DNA of 64,000 nucleotides from Kordia aestuariivivens (GCF_014397005.1 NZ_JACGWS010000019.1:43303-107302), one strand, 5' to 3'; shown: positions 27,692-37,335, numbered from the stretch's first letter. The notes: generated by a model not told the origin, from the sequence alone. Translations and numbers: made by a program.

Positions 27692-29410
27692 ATGCATATA
27701 ATTCACGACATAGGATTTGAAGTAGCTGTCAATCATAATGATCAGCAGGTTTCTTGGGAACAATACTATGCCGATTTTTTAAAAGATAAACTATTGCCAC
27801 GTGTGGAAAATCTATGTGATGATTGGAGCAAAAAACATCCAAATACAAAATGTACCATTGATTCCATAGATGTCAATGTTGAGGTAGATGGTTTAAATCT
27901 TGAAGAATTACAAAAAGAAATCATTCAACAAATCAATCGACAATTCATAAGCATTCAGTCAGATGGAAGCACAAATGATGGAAATATAAAAGCAGTACTA
28001 ACCCGAAAAATGGCTGCGTTTGATGCCTTACGCATGTATTTATCAAACGGAATATTACCTGCGGAAGTTCCCATAAAAACCTTTAAAGAATGGTTGAGCA
28101 CTATTACGGAGTTCAATTCGACAGAAAAAGAAGCACTAAACACGCTATTTGCAGAATCAACGGATACTATTGAACGTATGTTGTCGCTGCTACGGAATGA
28201 TTACACAGCGTTTTCAGGACTCATTAATACCAAACAACAAATAACATCACAATATGTAAAGCTAGAAGCTTCATTCTTTAAACAATTTCTGAAAGCCGTT
28301 TGTAACGGTTTTCATCTTGAATATACAGATGAAAACGCCAATATATGGTACAGAACACTTGAAACCAGTAATTCGGTAACACAATTTTCAAAAACGTTCT
28401 TACTACTATTAGCACCAAAAATACAAGCAGAAGGAAAACGACTGACCAATAGCAATGAACGTTATCTATCTATCGCGTTTTTACAAGCCATTGTACAATA
28501 CGAGCTAGGAAAAGTGCTAACGATTCCTGTGTCAAAAATCGGAACTGTTGTGAATGATGCAAATAGCATAAAGGAAAACGAGGCAAAAAACAATTTAGCA
28601 ACCAAGAAAACTTCCAAAACAGCAACTTCTGAAACTGAAAAAACGGCATCAGAAGCGAAAATTCGGAAAGATAAAACGGATCATACTGTTTCTAAAGTTG
28701 AAAAAAGTACTGACCAAGAGCAGCATCAAACTAACGAAAAAGTTGTTGGAAACAACGAAAAGGAAGTACAACAAACTACCACCGAAATTGCAAGCATACA
28801 AGGGAAAACTACGGATGTTGAAGAAAATGCTGCCAAAAATGATTCAGAGTCATCTCTAGCGAAAGCGAAAACAAACGCAAACGCAAAAACAAAAGCGAAA
28901 AAAGGAATTGAAGGCGAAGTAGGATTAACTACAGAGAAATCTGGATTAATCTTGTTGCATCCATTCTTAACAACATTCTTAAAAGGCGCAGATTTAGTAA
29001 CAGAAGCTAACGAAATCAAAAATGTAGACAAAGCTTGTATGTTGCTGCATTATTTGGCAACAGAAACCGAAGAAGTAACTGATGTAGAATTGCCATTAGA
29101 AAAAATACTCTTAGGAATTCCGATGGAAACAATCATTGATTATCAAATTCCATTAACTGATGAAGACAAAGCGCTTTGTGACGAATTATTACAAGCGGTT
29201 TTAGAACATTGGGTTGCATTGAAAAAAAGTACCATCAATACGTTGCGAGATATGTTTTTGAAGCGTGACGGACACATCATAATCACAGATGAAAGCATCA
29301 AGTTAAAAGTAGAACACTTGGCGCAAGACATTTTATTAGATAAAGTACCGTGGAATATTCACCTATTCCGATTAAAATGGATGGAAAAAATGGTTCATGT
29401 CGAATGGTAA
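27692..29410 (+). CDS. Contractile injection system tape measure protein (CIS_TMP/Afp14-like)
   Basis: The 572-residue protein starts MHIIHDIGFEVAVN, then YYADFLKDKLLPRVENLCDDW and IDSIDVNVEVDGLNLEELQKEI, which fit the CIS_TMP family start, and has further helical domains (QQITSQYVKLEASFFKQFLKAV). Residues about 283-406 are a Lys/Glu/Thr/Ala-rich low-complexity spacer whose length could set tube length, and the C-terminal domain (GLILLHPFLTTFLKGADLV, then MLLHYLATETEE) is conserved in type. It lies directly after the fibre-like gene and before the toxin gene, the usual Afp14 position. It should be coiled inside or alongside the tube during assembly. Confidence 0.82.
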   Translation: MHIIHDIGFEVAVNHNDQQVSWEQYYADFLKDKLLPRVENLCDDWSKKHPNTKCTIDSIDVNVEVDGLNLEELQKEIIQQINRQFISIQSDGSTNDGNIKAVLTRKMAAFDALRMYLSNGILPAEVPIKTFKEWLSTITEFNSTEKEALNTLFAESTDTIERMLSLLRNDYTAFSGLINTKQQITSQYVKLEASFFKQFLKAVCNGFHLEYTDENANIWYRTLETSNSVTQFSKTFLLLLAPKIQAEGKRLTNSNERYLSIAFLQAIVQYELGKVLTIPVSKIGTVVNDANSIKENEAKNNLATKKTSKTATSETEKTASEAKIRKDKTDHTVSKVEKSTDQEQHQTNEKVVGNNEKEVQQTTTEIASIQGKTTDVEENAAKNDSESSLAKAKTNANAKTKAKKGIEGEVGLTTEKSGLILLHPFLTTFLKGADLVTEANEIKNVDKACMLLHYLATETEEVTDVELPLEKILLGIPMETIIDYQIPLTDEDKALCDELLQAVLEHWVALKKSTINTLRDMFLKRDGHIIITDESIKLKVEHLAQDILLDKVPWNIHLFRLKWMEKMVHVEW

Positions 29411-29441
29411 ACTAAAACTTTAGGATAACGTACAAAATACT

Positions 29442-32400
29442 ATGAATACAGCGCGCGCTCAAAAAAAAGCAACGAATGGATCGAAAGGAAATTCCTCTCG
29501 ATCCAACATGTTTATTGCGCCAAAACCAAATAAAAAAAAGAACAAAAAAGCAACTGAAGATAAAAAAACTGAGTTATTCATAGTTCCAAAAACCGAAAGT
29601 AAAGTTGCTACAAGTAAGCCAAAAGACGCTAAAAATACCAAAGGAAAAGCTTCTTCAGGTGCAAAAATTCAAGAAAAAAAGGGAGCAACAAATCTTGCAG
29701 TGGTAAAACCAGCTATTAATGGAGCTGCTGTTGGAAAAAAAGGTAAAGAAACCAAAAAGGCTGGAGCTAAAGAAGCTGTAAAACCAAAAGGAGAAGCAGC
29801 TGCAAAGAAGGAATATAAAGTAATAAAAACACCTTCAAAGCCAGAAAACGACAAAGCTTTTCAAGATACATTGAAGCACGTTAAAGGAGTAAAAGCGGAG
29901 CAAGAAGTACATCCAAAATCTGAAACAAAAGCGCAAGAAGTAAAAGAAGCTGCAGTATTGCCAGTACAAGATCAGCAACATGTAAATGACAGATCAACAC
30001 ACTATGCAAGTATTGAAGCAACCTCCAAAGAGGCGGGCAAGAAAAAATTTACGGCGGCAAGCTTCAAAGAATCACTCAAAAAGGAATTAGATACCTTAGA
30101 ATCTAACTTACCAACATCGGAAGCTGGCGCGGAAGATTTTAAGAAAAACAAACCGCTTGATAAAGTAAAAGGCAACGTAAATAGCAGTGTAACCGACGAA
30201 AAAGATAAAATTGCAGGTCCATTAGCAACCAATGCAAAAGAAAAAACGCCTCCAAAAAGTTCCGCACCAACCACAGATCCTAAAGCACTTCCTGTGGATG
30301 CAGTTGGAAAAGCTCCGAAACCAATCAACAAAAAGTCTGCAACGGTAAAACCAAAGCACAAAACGGAAATCTCCATGGAGAAAGAAAGTGATTCTTTGGA
30401 TGATTTAATGGGCGAAAACAAAATTACCGATGATCAATTAGCAAATTCCAACGAACCTAAGTTTACAGAAGCCTTAGATTCTAAAACCAAAGCACAGGAA
30501 GAAGCCAAAAAAGCACCACAAACCTATCGAAAAAAGGAAAATGTGATGCTGGGCGATGCAAAAACCAACGCTGGAAATGTTGGTCAAGAAAAACTAGGTG
30601 GAATGTTTACATCCAGATCGGAAAACTTTACAAACGTTCTCAGTGCGCAAGGTACCAACGAAAGTGCGGATAAACTTGAACAGAAGCGAATCAGTAAGGA
30701 ATTTACCAGAATCTACGATAAAACAAAAGCTGCTGTTGGTGCACGTTTGGATAAAATTTCTACGGATGTGGATGCATACTTTGATGAAGGTGGAGCCGTT
30801 GAAAAAGCTAAAAAATCTTTTGAATCGCGTGTAGAAAAGAAGTTAAGCGACATTTATGGCTGGACAACAATTGACGATAGTATTGCGAGTTTCTTTACAG
30901 GTAGTGATGTAAATGCTGGTGCGATTGAAGGTGTATTTCAAACGGAAAAAAAGAATTTTATTGACAAGCTCGATAAGATCTTTGATAAAATTGCAGCACT
31001 GATTGCCAAAGGTCTAAACGAATCAATGACATTGATTGATACGGGTAGAAAAGAAATGGACACTTTCTATGAAAATTTGAGCGATAAACAAAAAGACCTT
31101 GCTAAAGATTCCTTAGAAATTTTCAATGATAAATATACAGACTTAGAAGATACAGTTGCTTCCAAAGAGCAAGAATTGGCACAAGATTTAGCAAAACAAT
31201 ACAAAGAAAATGTAGATAGTTTACGCGCTACTTTTGACGAAATAAAAGAGCGTGTAAGTTCATCATGGTTAGAAGCAGCGTTCAATTTCTTAAAAGGAAT
31301 TATAGAAACCATTCTAAAAATAAAAGACATGCTATTTACGCTCATTGCTGCGTTAATAGATGCCATTACAGCCATCATAACGGATCCAATTGGTTTCTTG
31401 AAAAACTTATTCATGGGAATCAAACTTGGATTTGAATACTTCTTCGCAAACATTAAAACACACTTAATCACTGGATTAATTGAGTGGTTAACAGGTTCGT
31501 TAGGCGGCGTTGGAATTACCATTCCGGATAATTTATTCAGTCTGAAAGGAATCTTCAACTTAGTCATGCAAATATTAGGTTTAACCTGGGATTATTTCAG
31601 AAGCAAAGCGGTAAAACTGTTGGGTGAGCCCGTCGTTGAGGGCATGGAAAAAGCCGTAGAAATATTTACCATTGTCAAAGAAAAAGGAGTCGAAGGACTT
31701 TGGGAACATGTAAAAGAGCAGTTTAATGACTTAAAAGAAGTGGTGATGGATGCTATTCGCGATATGGTCATCACCAAAGTCGTAGAAGCTGGTATCAAGT
31801 GGATTATGGGCTTAATGAGTCCAGCTGGCGCTTTTGTAAAAGCTGCCATGTTAATCATAGATGTCATTCGATTCTTCGTAGAACGCGCTGCACAAATATT
31901 TGAACTCGTTACTGCTTTCATTGACGGAATTAGAGCATTGGCTTCTGGCGGAATAGAAACGCTGGCAAAATCCATTGAAAAAGCCTTAGCCAAAACTTTA
32001 CCAATACTCATTGGTTTCTTAGCGGCATTAGTTGGAATTACGGGCTTAACAGGAAAAGTTCAGAAAATTATCAAGCGTATTCGAAAGCGTATTGACAAAG
32101 CTATAAATAAGGTTATTAAGAAGGCTAGAAAAGCGTTTAAAGGCTTGCTGAAAAAAGGAAAAGCGAAGGTGAAAGGCGCTGTTGGTAAAGTATTACAGTG
32201 GTGGAAGCAAAAGAAAAAATTTAAAACTAAAGACGGTAAAAATCACACATTATATTTCAAAGGTACAGGAAAGAAGGCAAAACTAATGAGAGCAAGTAAA
32301 GATCCTAAAGAACTCACGGACTTTTTAGCTTCATTAAATATTGAGTCTAGTGATCCTCGAAAAGCAAAAGAAACAAAAGCAATTGCCTTAGGTAAAGAAA

Positions 32401-33338
32401 TTAAATTAATAACTAGAACTGAAGGTGTTTCTGGAAAAGCAGAAAATACGGATCCAAAAAAAGAAAAAGATATTGTCAAAAAAATGACTGAATTAAGTGT
32501 GATACTAGTAGATTTAGTAGGATTGTCTGCTTCAGATACGCCAGCTTCCGCAGATTGGCAATTCACAAAATCAGGAGGCAAGAAAAGAGCACAAGTTGAT
32601 GAGCTCAGTCATAAGACAGCAACTGGTGGCGGTGCCGCAGCGGGCGATACTCCAGAAATGACATTTGTAAAAGGACGTCCTTGGGTACGAATGCACTTAA
32701 TTGCAAACTCTATTGGTGGAAAAGGAAAAATTGCAAATTGGGTTCCAGCACCAATTGCTATAAATTCTGGAGATGCTGTACTGCATAGTTTTGAAAAATC
32801 TTCTGAAGATTTAGTACGCTCTAAAGAAATTCCTAAATCAGCTGGAGTTAGAGCTAAGGCAGCACGTCCAGAACAACCAAATGTAATATGGGTAGATGTT
32901 AGGGTTGTTACTAATCATCCACCAAAACCAGAATATGATAACTTAGAAGAATTCCCTCAAAAAATATTATTTAAATATGGAGTATACTTACCTCCAAAAC
33001 CTGGGGAAACAAAATGGCAAAAAGTAGCGAAAGCATTGTCAACACAATATGTTGAGGTTGATCCGCCACCAACAGATTCTAGTGCTATGATAATTAATTC
33101 AAAAGCGGTTGGTCGAACAGAAATGTTAAAATCAGGTAATAGTCATTTCAAAAATGCTGTATATGGAGCAAAATTGATGGTTTATATAAAAGCTGTTAAG
33201 CCATTCACTACATGGGAAGACTTAGATACTAAACTAAAAGCTAAAAATGCAAGAGCCAGAGGTACTGAACTTAATGATACATTAATTGAAACAATAATTA
33301 CCGATTTAAAGGCTGATACAAATATAACTATCAAATAA
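29442..33338 (+). CDS. Putative eCIS toxin: Lys-rich N-terminus, helical core, nuclease-like C-terminus
   Basis: The 1298-residue protein is not a structural component. Residues 1-390 are a Lys/Ala-rich disordered region with IAPKPNKKKN and IVPKTESK motifs. Residues about 400-900 are helical with several hydrophobic amphipathic segments (FLKGIIETILKIKDMLFTLI, LPILIGFLAALVGITGLTG), as in the translocation cores of large eCIS-associated toxins. A very basic stretch follows (871-930: IKRIRKRIDKAINKVIKKARK). The C-terminal 360 residues contain WVRMHLIANSIGGKGK, then NWVPAPIAINS (His at about 1085), which resembles the 'HLIN..LGG.G...NL.P' core of DNA/RNA non-specific endonuclease toxins. The next gene encodes a SUKH immunity-like protein, supporting the toxin call. 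Nuclease activity is inferred. Confidence 0.7.
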   Translation: MNTARAQKKATNGSKGNSSRSNMFIAPKPNKKKNKKATEDKKTELFIVPKTESKVATSKPKDAKNTKGKASSGAKIQEKKGATNLAVVKPAINGAAVGKKGKETKKAGAKEAVKPKGEAAAKKEYKVIKTPSKPENDKAFQDTLKHVKGVKAEQEVHPKSETKAQEVKEAAVLPVQDQQHVNDRSTHYASIEATSKEAGKKKFTAASFKESLKKELDTLESNLPTSEAGAEDFKKNKPLDKVKGNVNSSVTDEKDKIAGPLATNAKEKTPPKSSAPTTDPKALPVDAVGKAPKPINKKSATVKPKHKTEISMEKESDSLDDLMGENKITDDQLANSNEPKFTEALDSKTKAQEEAKKAPQTYRKKENVMLGDAKTNAGNVGQEKLGGMFTSRSENFTNVLSAQGTNESADKLEQKRISKEFTRIYDKTKAAVGARLDKISTDVDAYFDEGGAVEKAKKSFESRVEKKLSDIYGWTTIDDSIASFFTGSDVNAGAIEGVFQTEKKNFIDKLDKIFDKIAALIAKGLNESMTLIDTGRKEMDTFYENLSDKQKDLAKDSLEIFNDKYTDLEDTVASKEQELAQDLAKQYKENVDSLRATFDEIKERVSSSWLEAAFNFLKGIIETILKIKDMLFTLIAALIDAITAIITDPIGFLKNLFMGIKLGFEYFFANIKTHLITGLIEWLTGSLGGVGITIPDNLFSLKGIFNLVMQILGLTWDYFRSKAVKLLGEPVVEGMEKAVEIFTIVKEKGVEGLWEHVKEQFNDLKEVVMDAIRDMVITKVVEAGIKWIMGLMSPAGAFVKAAMLIIDVIRFFVERAAQIFELVTAFIDGIRALASGGIETLAKSIEKALAKTLPILIGFLAALVGITGLTGKVQKIIKRIRKRIDKAINKVIKKARKAFKGLLKKGKAKVKGAVGKVLQWWKQKKKFKTKDGKNHTLYFKGTGKKAKLMRASKDPKELTDFLASLNIESSDPRKAKETKAIALGKEIKLITRTEGVSGKAENTDPKKEKDIVKKMTELSVILVDLVGLSASDTPASADWQFTKSGGKKRAQVDELSHKTATGGGAAAGDTPEMTFVKGRPWVRMHLIANSIGGKGKIANWVPAPIAINSGDAVLHSFEKSSEDLVRSKEIPKSAGVRAKAARPEQPNVIWVDVRVVTNHPPKPEYDNLEEFPQKILFKYGVYLPPKPGETKWQKVAKALSTQYVEVDPPPTDSSAMIINSKAVGRTEMLKSGNSHFKNAVYGAKLMVYIKAVKPFTTWEDLDTKLKAKNARARGTELNDTLIETIITDLKADTNITIK

Positions 33339-33357
33339 AACAATGATTTATAAAAGC

Positions 33358-33364
33358 TACTTTG
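33358..33364 (+). promoter_or_regulatory. Candidate -7 element of an internal promoter before the SUKH gene
   Basis: GCTACTTTGT lies 29 bases before the ATG of the SUKH gene and shares nine bases with the element before tmk. An extra promoter would keep immunity expressed when the main operon is silent. No clear -33 element. Confidence 0.3.
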
Positions 33365-33392
33365 TATTTTTAGAAGCATTAAAAATTAGATA

Positions 33393-34745
33393 ATGGAAGA
33401 TTATATTGAAAAATTTGAAGCTTTAGAAAATACAATCAATGATACTATAATTGAGGAAGACATAGACCTTCTTTTAGGTGATGGAATTCATGTAGAGTAT
33501 ATTGAAAAATCAGAAGCCGAATTCAATATAAAGTTGCCTAAAGATATTAAAGATTATTATTACTACTTCAATCACCAGCGAATAATTTGGTCAAAAGAAA
33601 CGATTATCGATGGACGAAACATGTTATTAAAAGGACAATTTGAAACCATAGATATTGAAGATATGCTATCTAAAAAAGCATATTTTAAAAATGAAAAAGG
33701 AGAAGAAGATCTTGATTATTTTTGGTCTGAAACCCTTGATACAGAAATTATTGATAGTCTCAAAGATTATTATCCCTTTGATAATTTAGGTTTAGGTTAT
33801 TTTACGCTGATAAAACTAGAAAAAGAAACGTATTCATTTTATTTGTTTCAACCAAATGGTGAGATTACACACTTAGATCTAAGTTTACATCAATATCTTG
33901 ACCATGTACTAAATAATCATGGATTACACTTATGGACACAATTCATAAAAGAAAACAAGAGTACGAATGATTTGCCATTTTACAATGAATTATTCATCAA
34001 ACAGTTAGTATCTATTAATGAAAATATAGATTTATCAACGTACAAAAAGTCAGGCAAACCAATAACTTTTGAAACTAAAGATTATATTGATCAATTAGAG
34101 GAATTACAAGATGATTTGGTGAATAATGAATTCATTATGATTCCTAATTTTAGTAAAAATCCACCAGTTGGATTGCAAGCTTTACTAAAAGCGGAACAAG
34201 TTATAAGCTTTCCATTTCCTAAAGAATTAAAAGAATTTTACTTGGAAATGAATGGATTCGAATTTGCATATTTCTTTGACGATGACGATGAATATTTAGA
34301 AGGAAATTCTAGAATACTAAAACTAGAAGAATTGATGGGCGGATTGCATGGAGCAGAAAGAAGAACTTGGGGAGAAGAATCAGGAAAAGATTTAGTTTGG
34401 CAATCAAACTTACTTAAAGAAGATCCTGCTTGGGTTGAAAAAATGAAAAGCTATAAAGTAGTTGAATACATTACACCAACACTATTTACGTGTATACAGT
34501 TTGACAAAGAAAATAGCGATTACAATCTATATTTATGTCAGTATGACGATCCGATGAGATTTAAACTGCGATTCAGTGAATTCATTGAAACACTTATAAA
34601 AACCAAAGGAATGTTGCATTGGCAATATTATTATACATTCGAAGAAGATTTTCCTTCTCTAGAATCACTAAACAATATTAAAGAACAGCATTTGACAATT
34701 TTTGAAGAAGAATTAACTTTAAAAATTGCTTTGCGTAACGAATAA
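33393..34745 (+). CDS. Double SMI1/KNR4 (SUKH) domain protein, probable toxin immunity protein
   Basis: The 450-residue acidic protein holds at least two SUKH-like modules. The first (about residues 1-190) has IEKSEAEFNIKLPKDIKDYYYYFN, the 'I...E..l...LP.d...f....N' signature, and ends with YYPFDNLGLGYFTLI. The second (about 245-440) has QALLKAEQVISFPFPKELKEFYLEMNGFEFAYFFDD in pieces and a W...EESGKDLVW segment. SUKH proteins are the main immunity family for bacterial polymorphic toxins, commonly nucleases, and this gene starts 54 bp after the putative toxin. No signal peptide, so it acts in the cytoplasm. The SUKH call is by pattern recognition; the pairing is inferred from adjacency. Confidence 0.68.
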   Translation: MEDYIEKFEALENTINDTIIEEDIDLLLGDGIHVEYIEKSEAEFNIKLPKDIKDYYYYFNHQRIIWSKETIIDGRNMLLKGQFETIDIEDMLSKKAYFKNEKGEEDLDYFWSETLDTEIIDSLKDYYPFDNLGLGYFTLIKLEKETYSFYLFQPNGEITHLDLSLHQYLDHVLNNHGLHLWTQFIKENKSTNDLPFYNELFIKQLVSINENIDLSTYKKSGKPITFETKDYIDQLEELQDDLVNNEFIMIPNFSKNPPVGLQALLKAEQVISFPFPKELKEFYLEMNGFEFAYFFDDDDEYLEGNSRILKLEELMGGLHGAERRTWGEESGKDLVWQSNLLKEDPAWVEKMKSYKVVEYITPTLFTCIQFDKENSDYNLYLCQYDDPMRFKLRFSEFIETLIKTKGMLHWQYYYTFEEDFPSLESLNNIKEQHLTIFEEELTLKIALRNE

Positions 34746-34943
34746 AAATAATCAAAAAATCACACAAAACTATTTTTATACAATAATAACAGTAAAGAAA
34801 ATTGAATAACAAAAAAGGGGAAAAACACCCTTAAAAAACGGATTTCAACGGTTTCATAAAACAGGAACTCTTCTTTACTTTATATATTCAAATTAAATTG
34901 GAAAAAAAGTGATTACAAATAAAATCTAATTTCTGTAAAAGGT
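34746..34943. promoter_or_regulatory. Intergenic region with operator-like motif before the AAA+ gene
   Basis: This 198-bp AT-rich gap has AATAACAAAAAAGGGG followed by AAAAACACCC (34806-34830). It closely resembles 38895-38917 (AATAACAAAAAAAGGGG then TAAATAC) and the reverse complement of the 7802-7818 repeat (GGAAAAACAC). It may carry a separate promoter for the AAA+ ATPase. No ORF. Confidence 0.45.
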
Positions 34944-36248
34944 ATGACAACTGAAATCATAGACTACATCAAAGAAGCCGTTAGATTCAGGCTTATCAAT
35001 GCATCTGGAAGCGATGAAGTAATGGACTTTCCTATATTTGATTTTAGTGCTGACGATGCAGAATTCTCAAAATTTGTCACAGAAAATAACTTTCAAATCT
35101 TTGAAATCCTCATTCTGTTGCTATCCATGTTGCCATACATAGCGCCTGGCTTTTTGACAAGTATACTTTCAGAATATTTCCCTGATGGAAGCGAATTTCC
35201 AGAATTTGGCGGCGTCAAAGGAAAGCACTATCGCGGGATCATTCCAACAGGAGAAACTGCAATTTTTATTGTAGTAGGTGATAACTACAGAGCCAGAAAT
35301 CACATTATTTCTATCTTCAATGAAAATCATCCATTCCATCAAAAATCTATATTATCACTAGGAAATGTACCTGTAAGCGAACCAAAAATTAGTGGAACGC
35401 TATTACTTGATATTGAATATATAGAACTCTTTGTATACGGTTCGGTTTCCAAACCAAAACTAAGTCAAGATTTTCCTGCTCAACTGCTAGAAACGGAAAT
35501 GGTATGGGAAGATTTAGTATTACAAGATAAAACACTAGATGAAGTCAACAATGTACTTGTTTGGATGGATCACAATGATACCTTACTGAACGATTTTAAC
35601 ATGAAAGACAAAATCAAGCCAGGATACAAAGTGATGTTCTTTGGTGCACCAGGCGTTGGAAAAACCCTGACAGCAAGTTTGATGGGTAAACACACTGGAA
35701 AAGATGTCTACCGAATCGATTTATCGTTAGTAATCTCTAAATACATTGGAGAAACAGAAAAAAATCTATCGCATCTCTTCAACAAAGCTCGAAACAAAGA
35801 TTGGATTCTTTTCTTCGATGAAGCCGATGCCATCTTTGGAAAACGTACAGGCGTTCGTGACGCACATGACAAATACGCCAATCAAGAAGTATCATTCTTA
35901 CTACAACGAATAGAATTGCATGATGGTTTAGTCATTCTTGCATCAAACTATCGCAGTAACATTGACAAAGCATTCACACGAAGATTTCAATCTATTATAG
36001 AATTTGAAAGTCCAGGTATTCCAGAACGTCTCAAACTCTGGACAAAATACATTCCTGACGCATTTGTAGATGAAAGCCTAGATTTGGTAACCATTTCAGA
36101 AAAATACGAAGTTACAGGTGCAAACATTGTAAACATTGTACAATTTGCGTGTTTGCAAGTATTAGCAGCGGGCGACGATAAACTCACCAATGAAATCTTA
36201 ATCACAGCCATTCAACGCGAATTCTTGAAAGAAGGAAGAATGGTGTAA
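34944..36248 (+). CDS. AAA+ ATPase of the eCIS (Afp15/Pvc15-like)
   Basis: The 434-residue protein has an N-terminal domain of about 190 residues (GKHYRGIIPTGETAIFIVVGD) and a C-terminal AAA module: Walker A GAPGVGKT at 234-241, then DLSLVISKYIGETEKNLSHLF, Walker B ILFFDEADAIFG (about 289-300), sensor-1 LASNYRSNID and arginine fingers TRRFQSIIEF. AAA+ proteins of this type are universal in eCIS loci and are needed for assembly or, in PVC, for payload loading. It is the last clear core gene of the operon. Confidence 0.95.
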   Translation: MTTEIIDYIKEAVRFRLINASGSDEVMDFPIFDFSADDAEFSKFVTENNFQIFEILILLLSMLPYIAPGFLTSILSEYFPDGSEFPEFGGVKGKHYRGIIPTGETAIFIVVGDNYRARNHIISIFNENHPFHQKSILSLGNVPVSEPKISGTLLLDIEYIELFVYGSVSKPKLSQDFPAQLLETEMVWEDLVLQDKTLDEVNNVLVWMDHNDTLLNDFNMKDKIKPGYKVMFFGAPGVGKTLTASLMGKHTGKDVYRIDLSLVISKYIGETEKNLSHLFNKARNKDWILFFDEADAIFGKRTGVRDAHDKYANQEVSFLLQRIELHDGLVILASNYRSNIDKAFTRRFQSIIEFESPGIPERLKLWTKYIPDAFVDESLDLVTISEKYEVTGANIVNIVQFACLQVLAAGDDKLTNEILITAIQREFLKEGRMV

Positions 36249-36321
36249 AAATTGTGAGAAAATTCGGGTAACAAACCTTCAAATTAGGAACTTCTTTATA
36301 AATACTAAAAAAAATATATTT

Positions 36322-37335
36322 ATGAAAAAGTCTAATACAGCATTCAACGCAAAACTATTATTACTATTCTTATGCAGTTCATTACTCATCATAGTTTCGT
36401 GTACACAAGATGAAATCTCAAAAGAAGAAAATCTACAAAAAAGAACGGAAGCGATAAAATATCCAATTAAATACCCTGAACCTTCACAATTTGTAGAATG
36501 TGTGGTAACACACGATAACAATACTGGCGTAGTATTAGATGCAACTGATGTAAATCAGACTGCAAATTCATTTTTTGCGCCAGCACCAATCTTAATAAAA
36601 GTAAAATTCAACTTCATCAGAAAAACTAACGGAACTGGTGGTGCGGCAACAGCAGACATGCAAACAATTCTTAACAATTTGAATTCTGTATTTAGTGTAC
36701 ACCTTTCAGGAATTGTAAGTACGCTTGTCGATGTAAAACGTATTCAATTTGTAAACGGCGGAGATGATACACTAAACTCAGATGATTTATTTGATATTGA
36801 TAACCAAGCAGAGCACAATAGTTTATTAACAAACGCAAGCTTATATGAAGCCGATATGGTCAATATTTACTTGGTGAATTCCTTATATCTATCCAATGGA
36901 AATGCTGGTGGAGCCGCAGGAATCATGGACAATAGAGCTACAATAATTACGACGGACGATAGACATTTAGAAGCATCAACAGTTTCACATGAAGTTGGAC
37001 ACGTATTAGGATTATACCATACATTCAAAGATGATGCAGGAGTTGAATGTGCCGATTTTTCTAACGGATATACCACAGGAGATTTCGTTATTGATACGCC
37101 AGCAGATATTGATTTTCTTCCAACAACAAACATCAATAACTGTATATATACGATTGATCCAGCCTTTACAGGACCCTGTGGAGCCGTATACAATCCTAGT
37201 TTAAAAAACATAATGTCGTATTATGGAAGTTGCCGAGTTGGTTTCTCGGTGGTACAACATATGAAAATGAACTCAAATGCAGTTACGCTTGGCGTTACGT
37301 GTCAAGGTGGCGGCGGAAGTTCTTCTTCATTCTAA
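36322..37335 (+). CDS. Lipoprotein pappalysin-like (M43) zinc metalloprotease
   Basis: The 337-residue protein has a lipoprotein signal (hydrophobic LLLLFLCSSLLIIVS, then lipobox Cys in IIVSC followed by TQDE). The catalytic zinc motif HEVGHVLGLYH is at residues 223-233, with the downstream Met-turn IMSYYGSC at about 297-304, which together define the metzincin M43/cytophagalysin group. It is expected on the cell surface or outer membrane, where it would cleave extracellular proteins. It follows the AAA+ gene by 73 bp on the same strand and has its own terminator. A link to the injection system (for example particle release or prey digestion) is only suggested by location. Confidence 0.88.
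   Translation: MKKSNTAFNAKLLLLFLCSSLLIIVSCTQDEISKEENLQKRTEAIKYPIKYPEPSQFVECVVTHDNNTGVVLDATDVNQTANSFFAPAPILIKVKFNFIRKTNGTGGAATADMQTILNNLNSVFSVHLSGIVSTLVDVKRIQFVNGGDDTLNSDDLFDIDNQAEHNSLLTNASLYEADMVNIYLVNSLYLSNGNAGGAAGIMDNRATIITTDDRHLEASTVSHEVGHVLGLYHTFKDDAGVECADFSNGYTTGDFVIDTPADIDFLPTTNINNCIYTIDPAFTGPCGAVYNPSLKNIMSYYGSCRVGFSVVQHMKMNSNAVTLGVTCQGGGGSSSSF

Noticed and set aside
30002..30421. 139-codon minus-strand ORF in the toxin gene
   Set aside because: Antisense to the Lys-rich region of the toxin; a Phe/Leu-rich product results from complementing Lys/Glu codons.
31067..32011. Minus-strand ORFs of 166 and 139 codons in the toxin core
   Set aside because: Both are mirror images of a well-supported coding sequence and have no recognisable domain or start context.
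7909..36248. Prophage tail module
   Set aside because: No capsid, terminase, portal, integrase or lysis genes are present, while AAA+ ATPase, DUF4255, DUF5908 and tape measure of the CIS type are.
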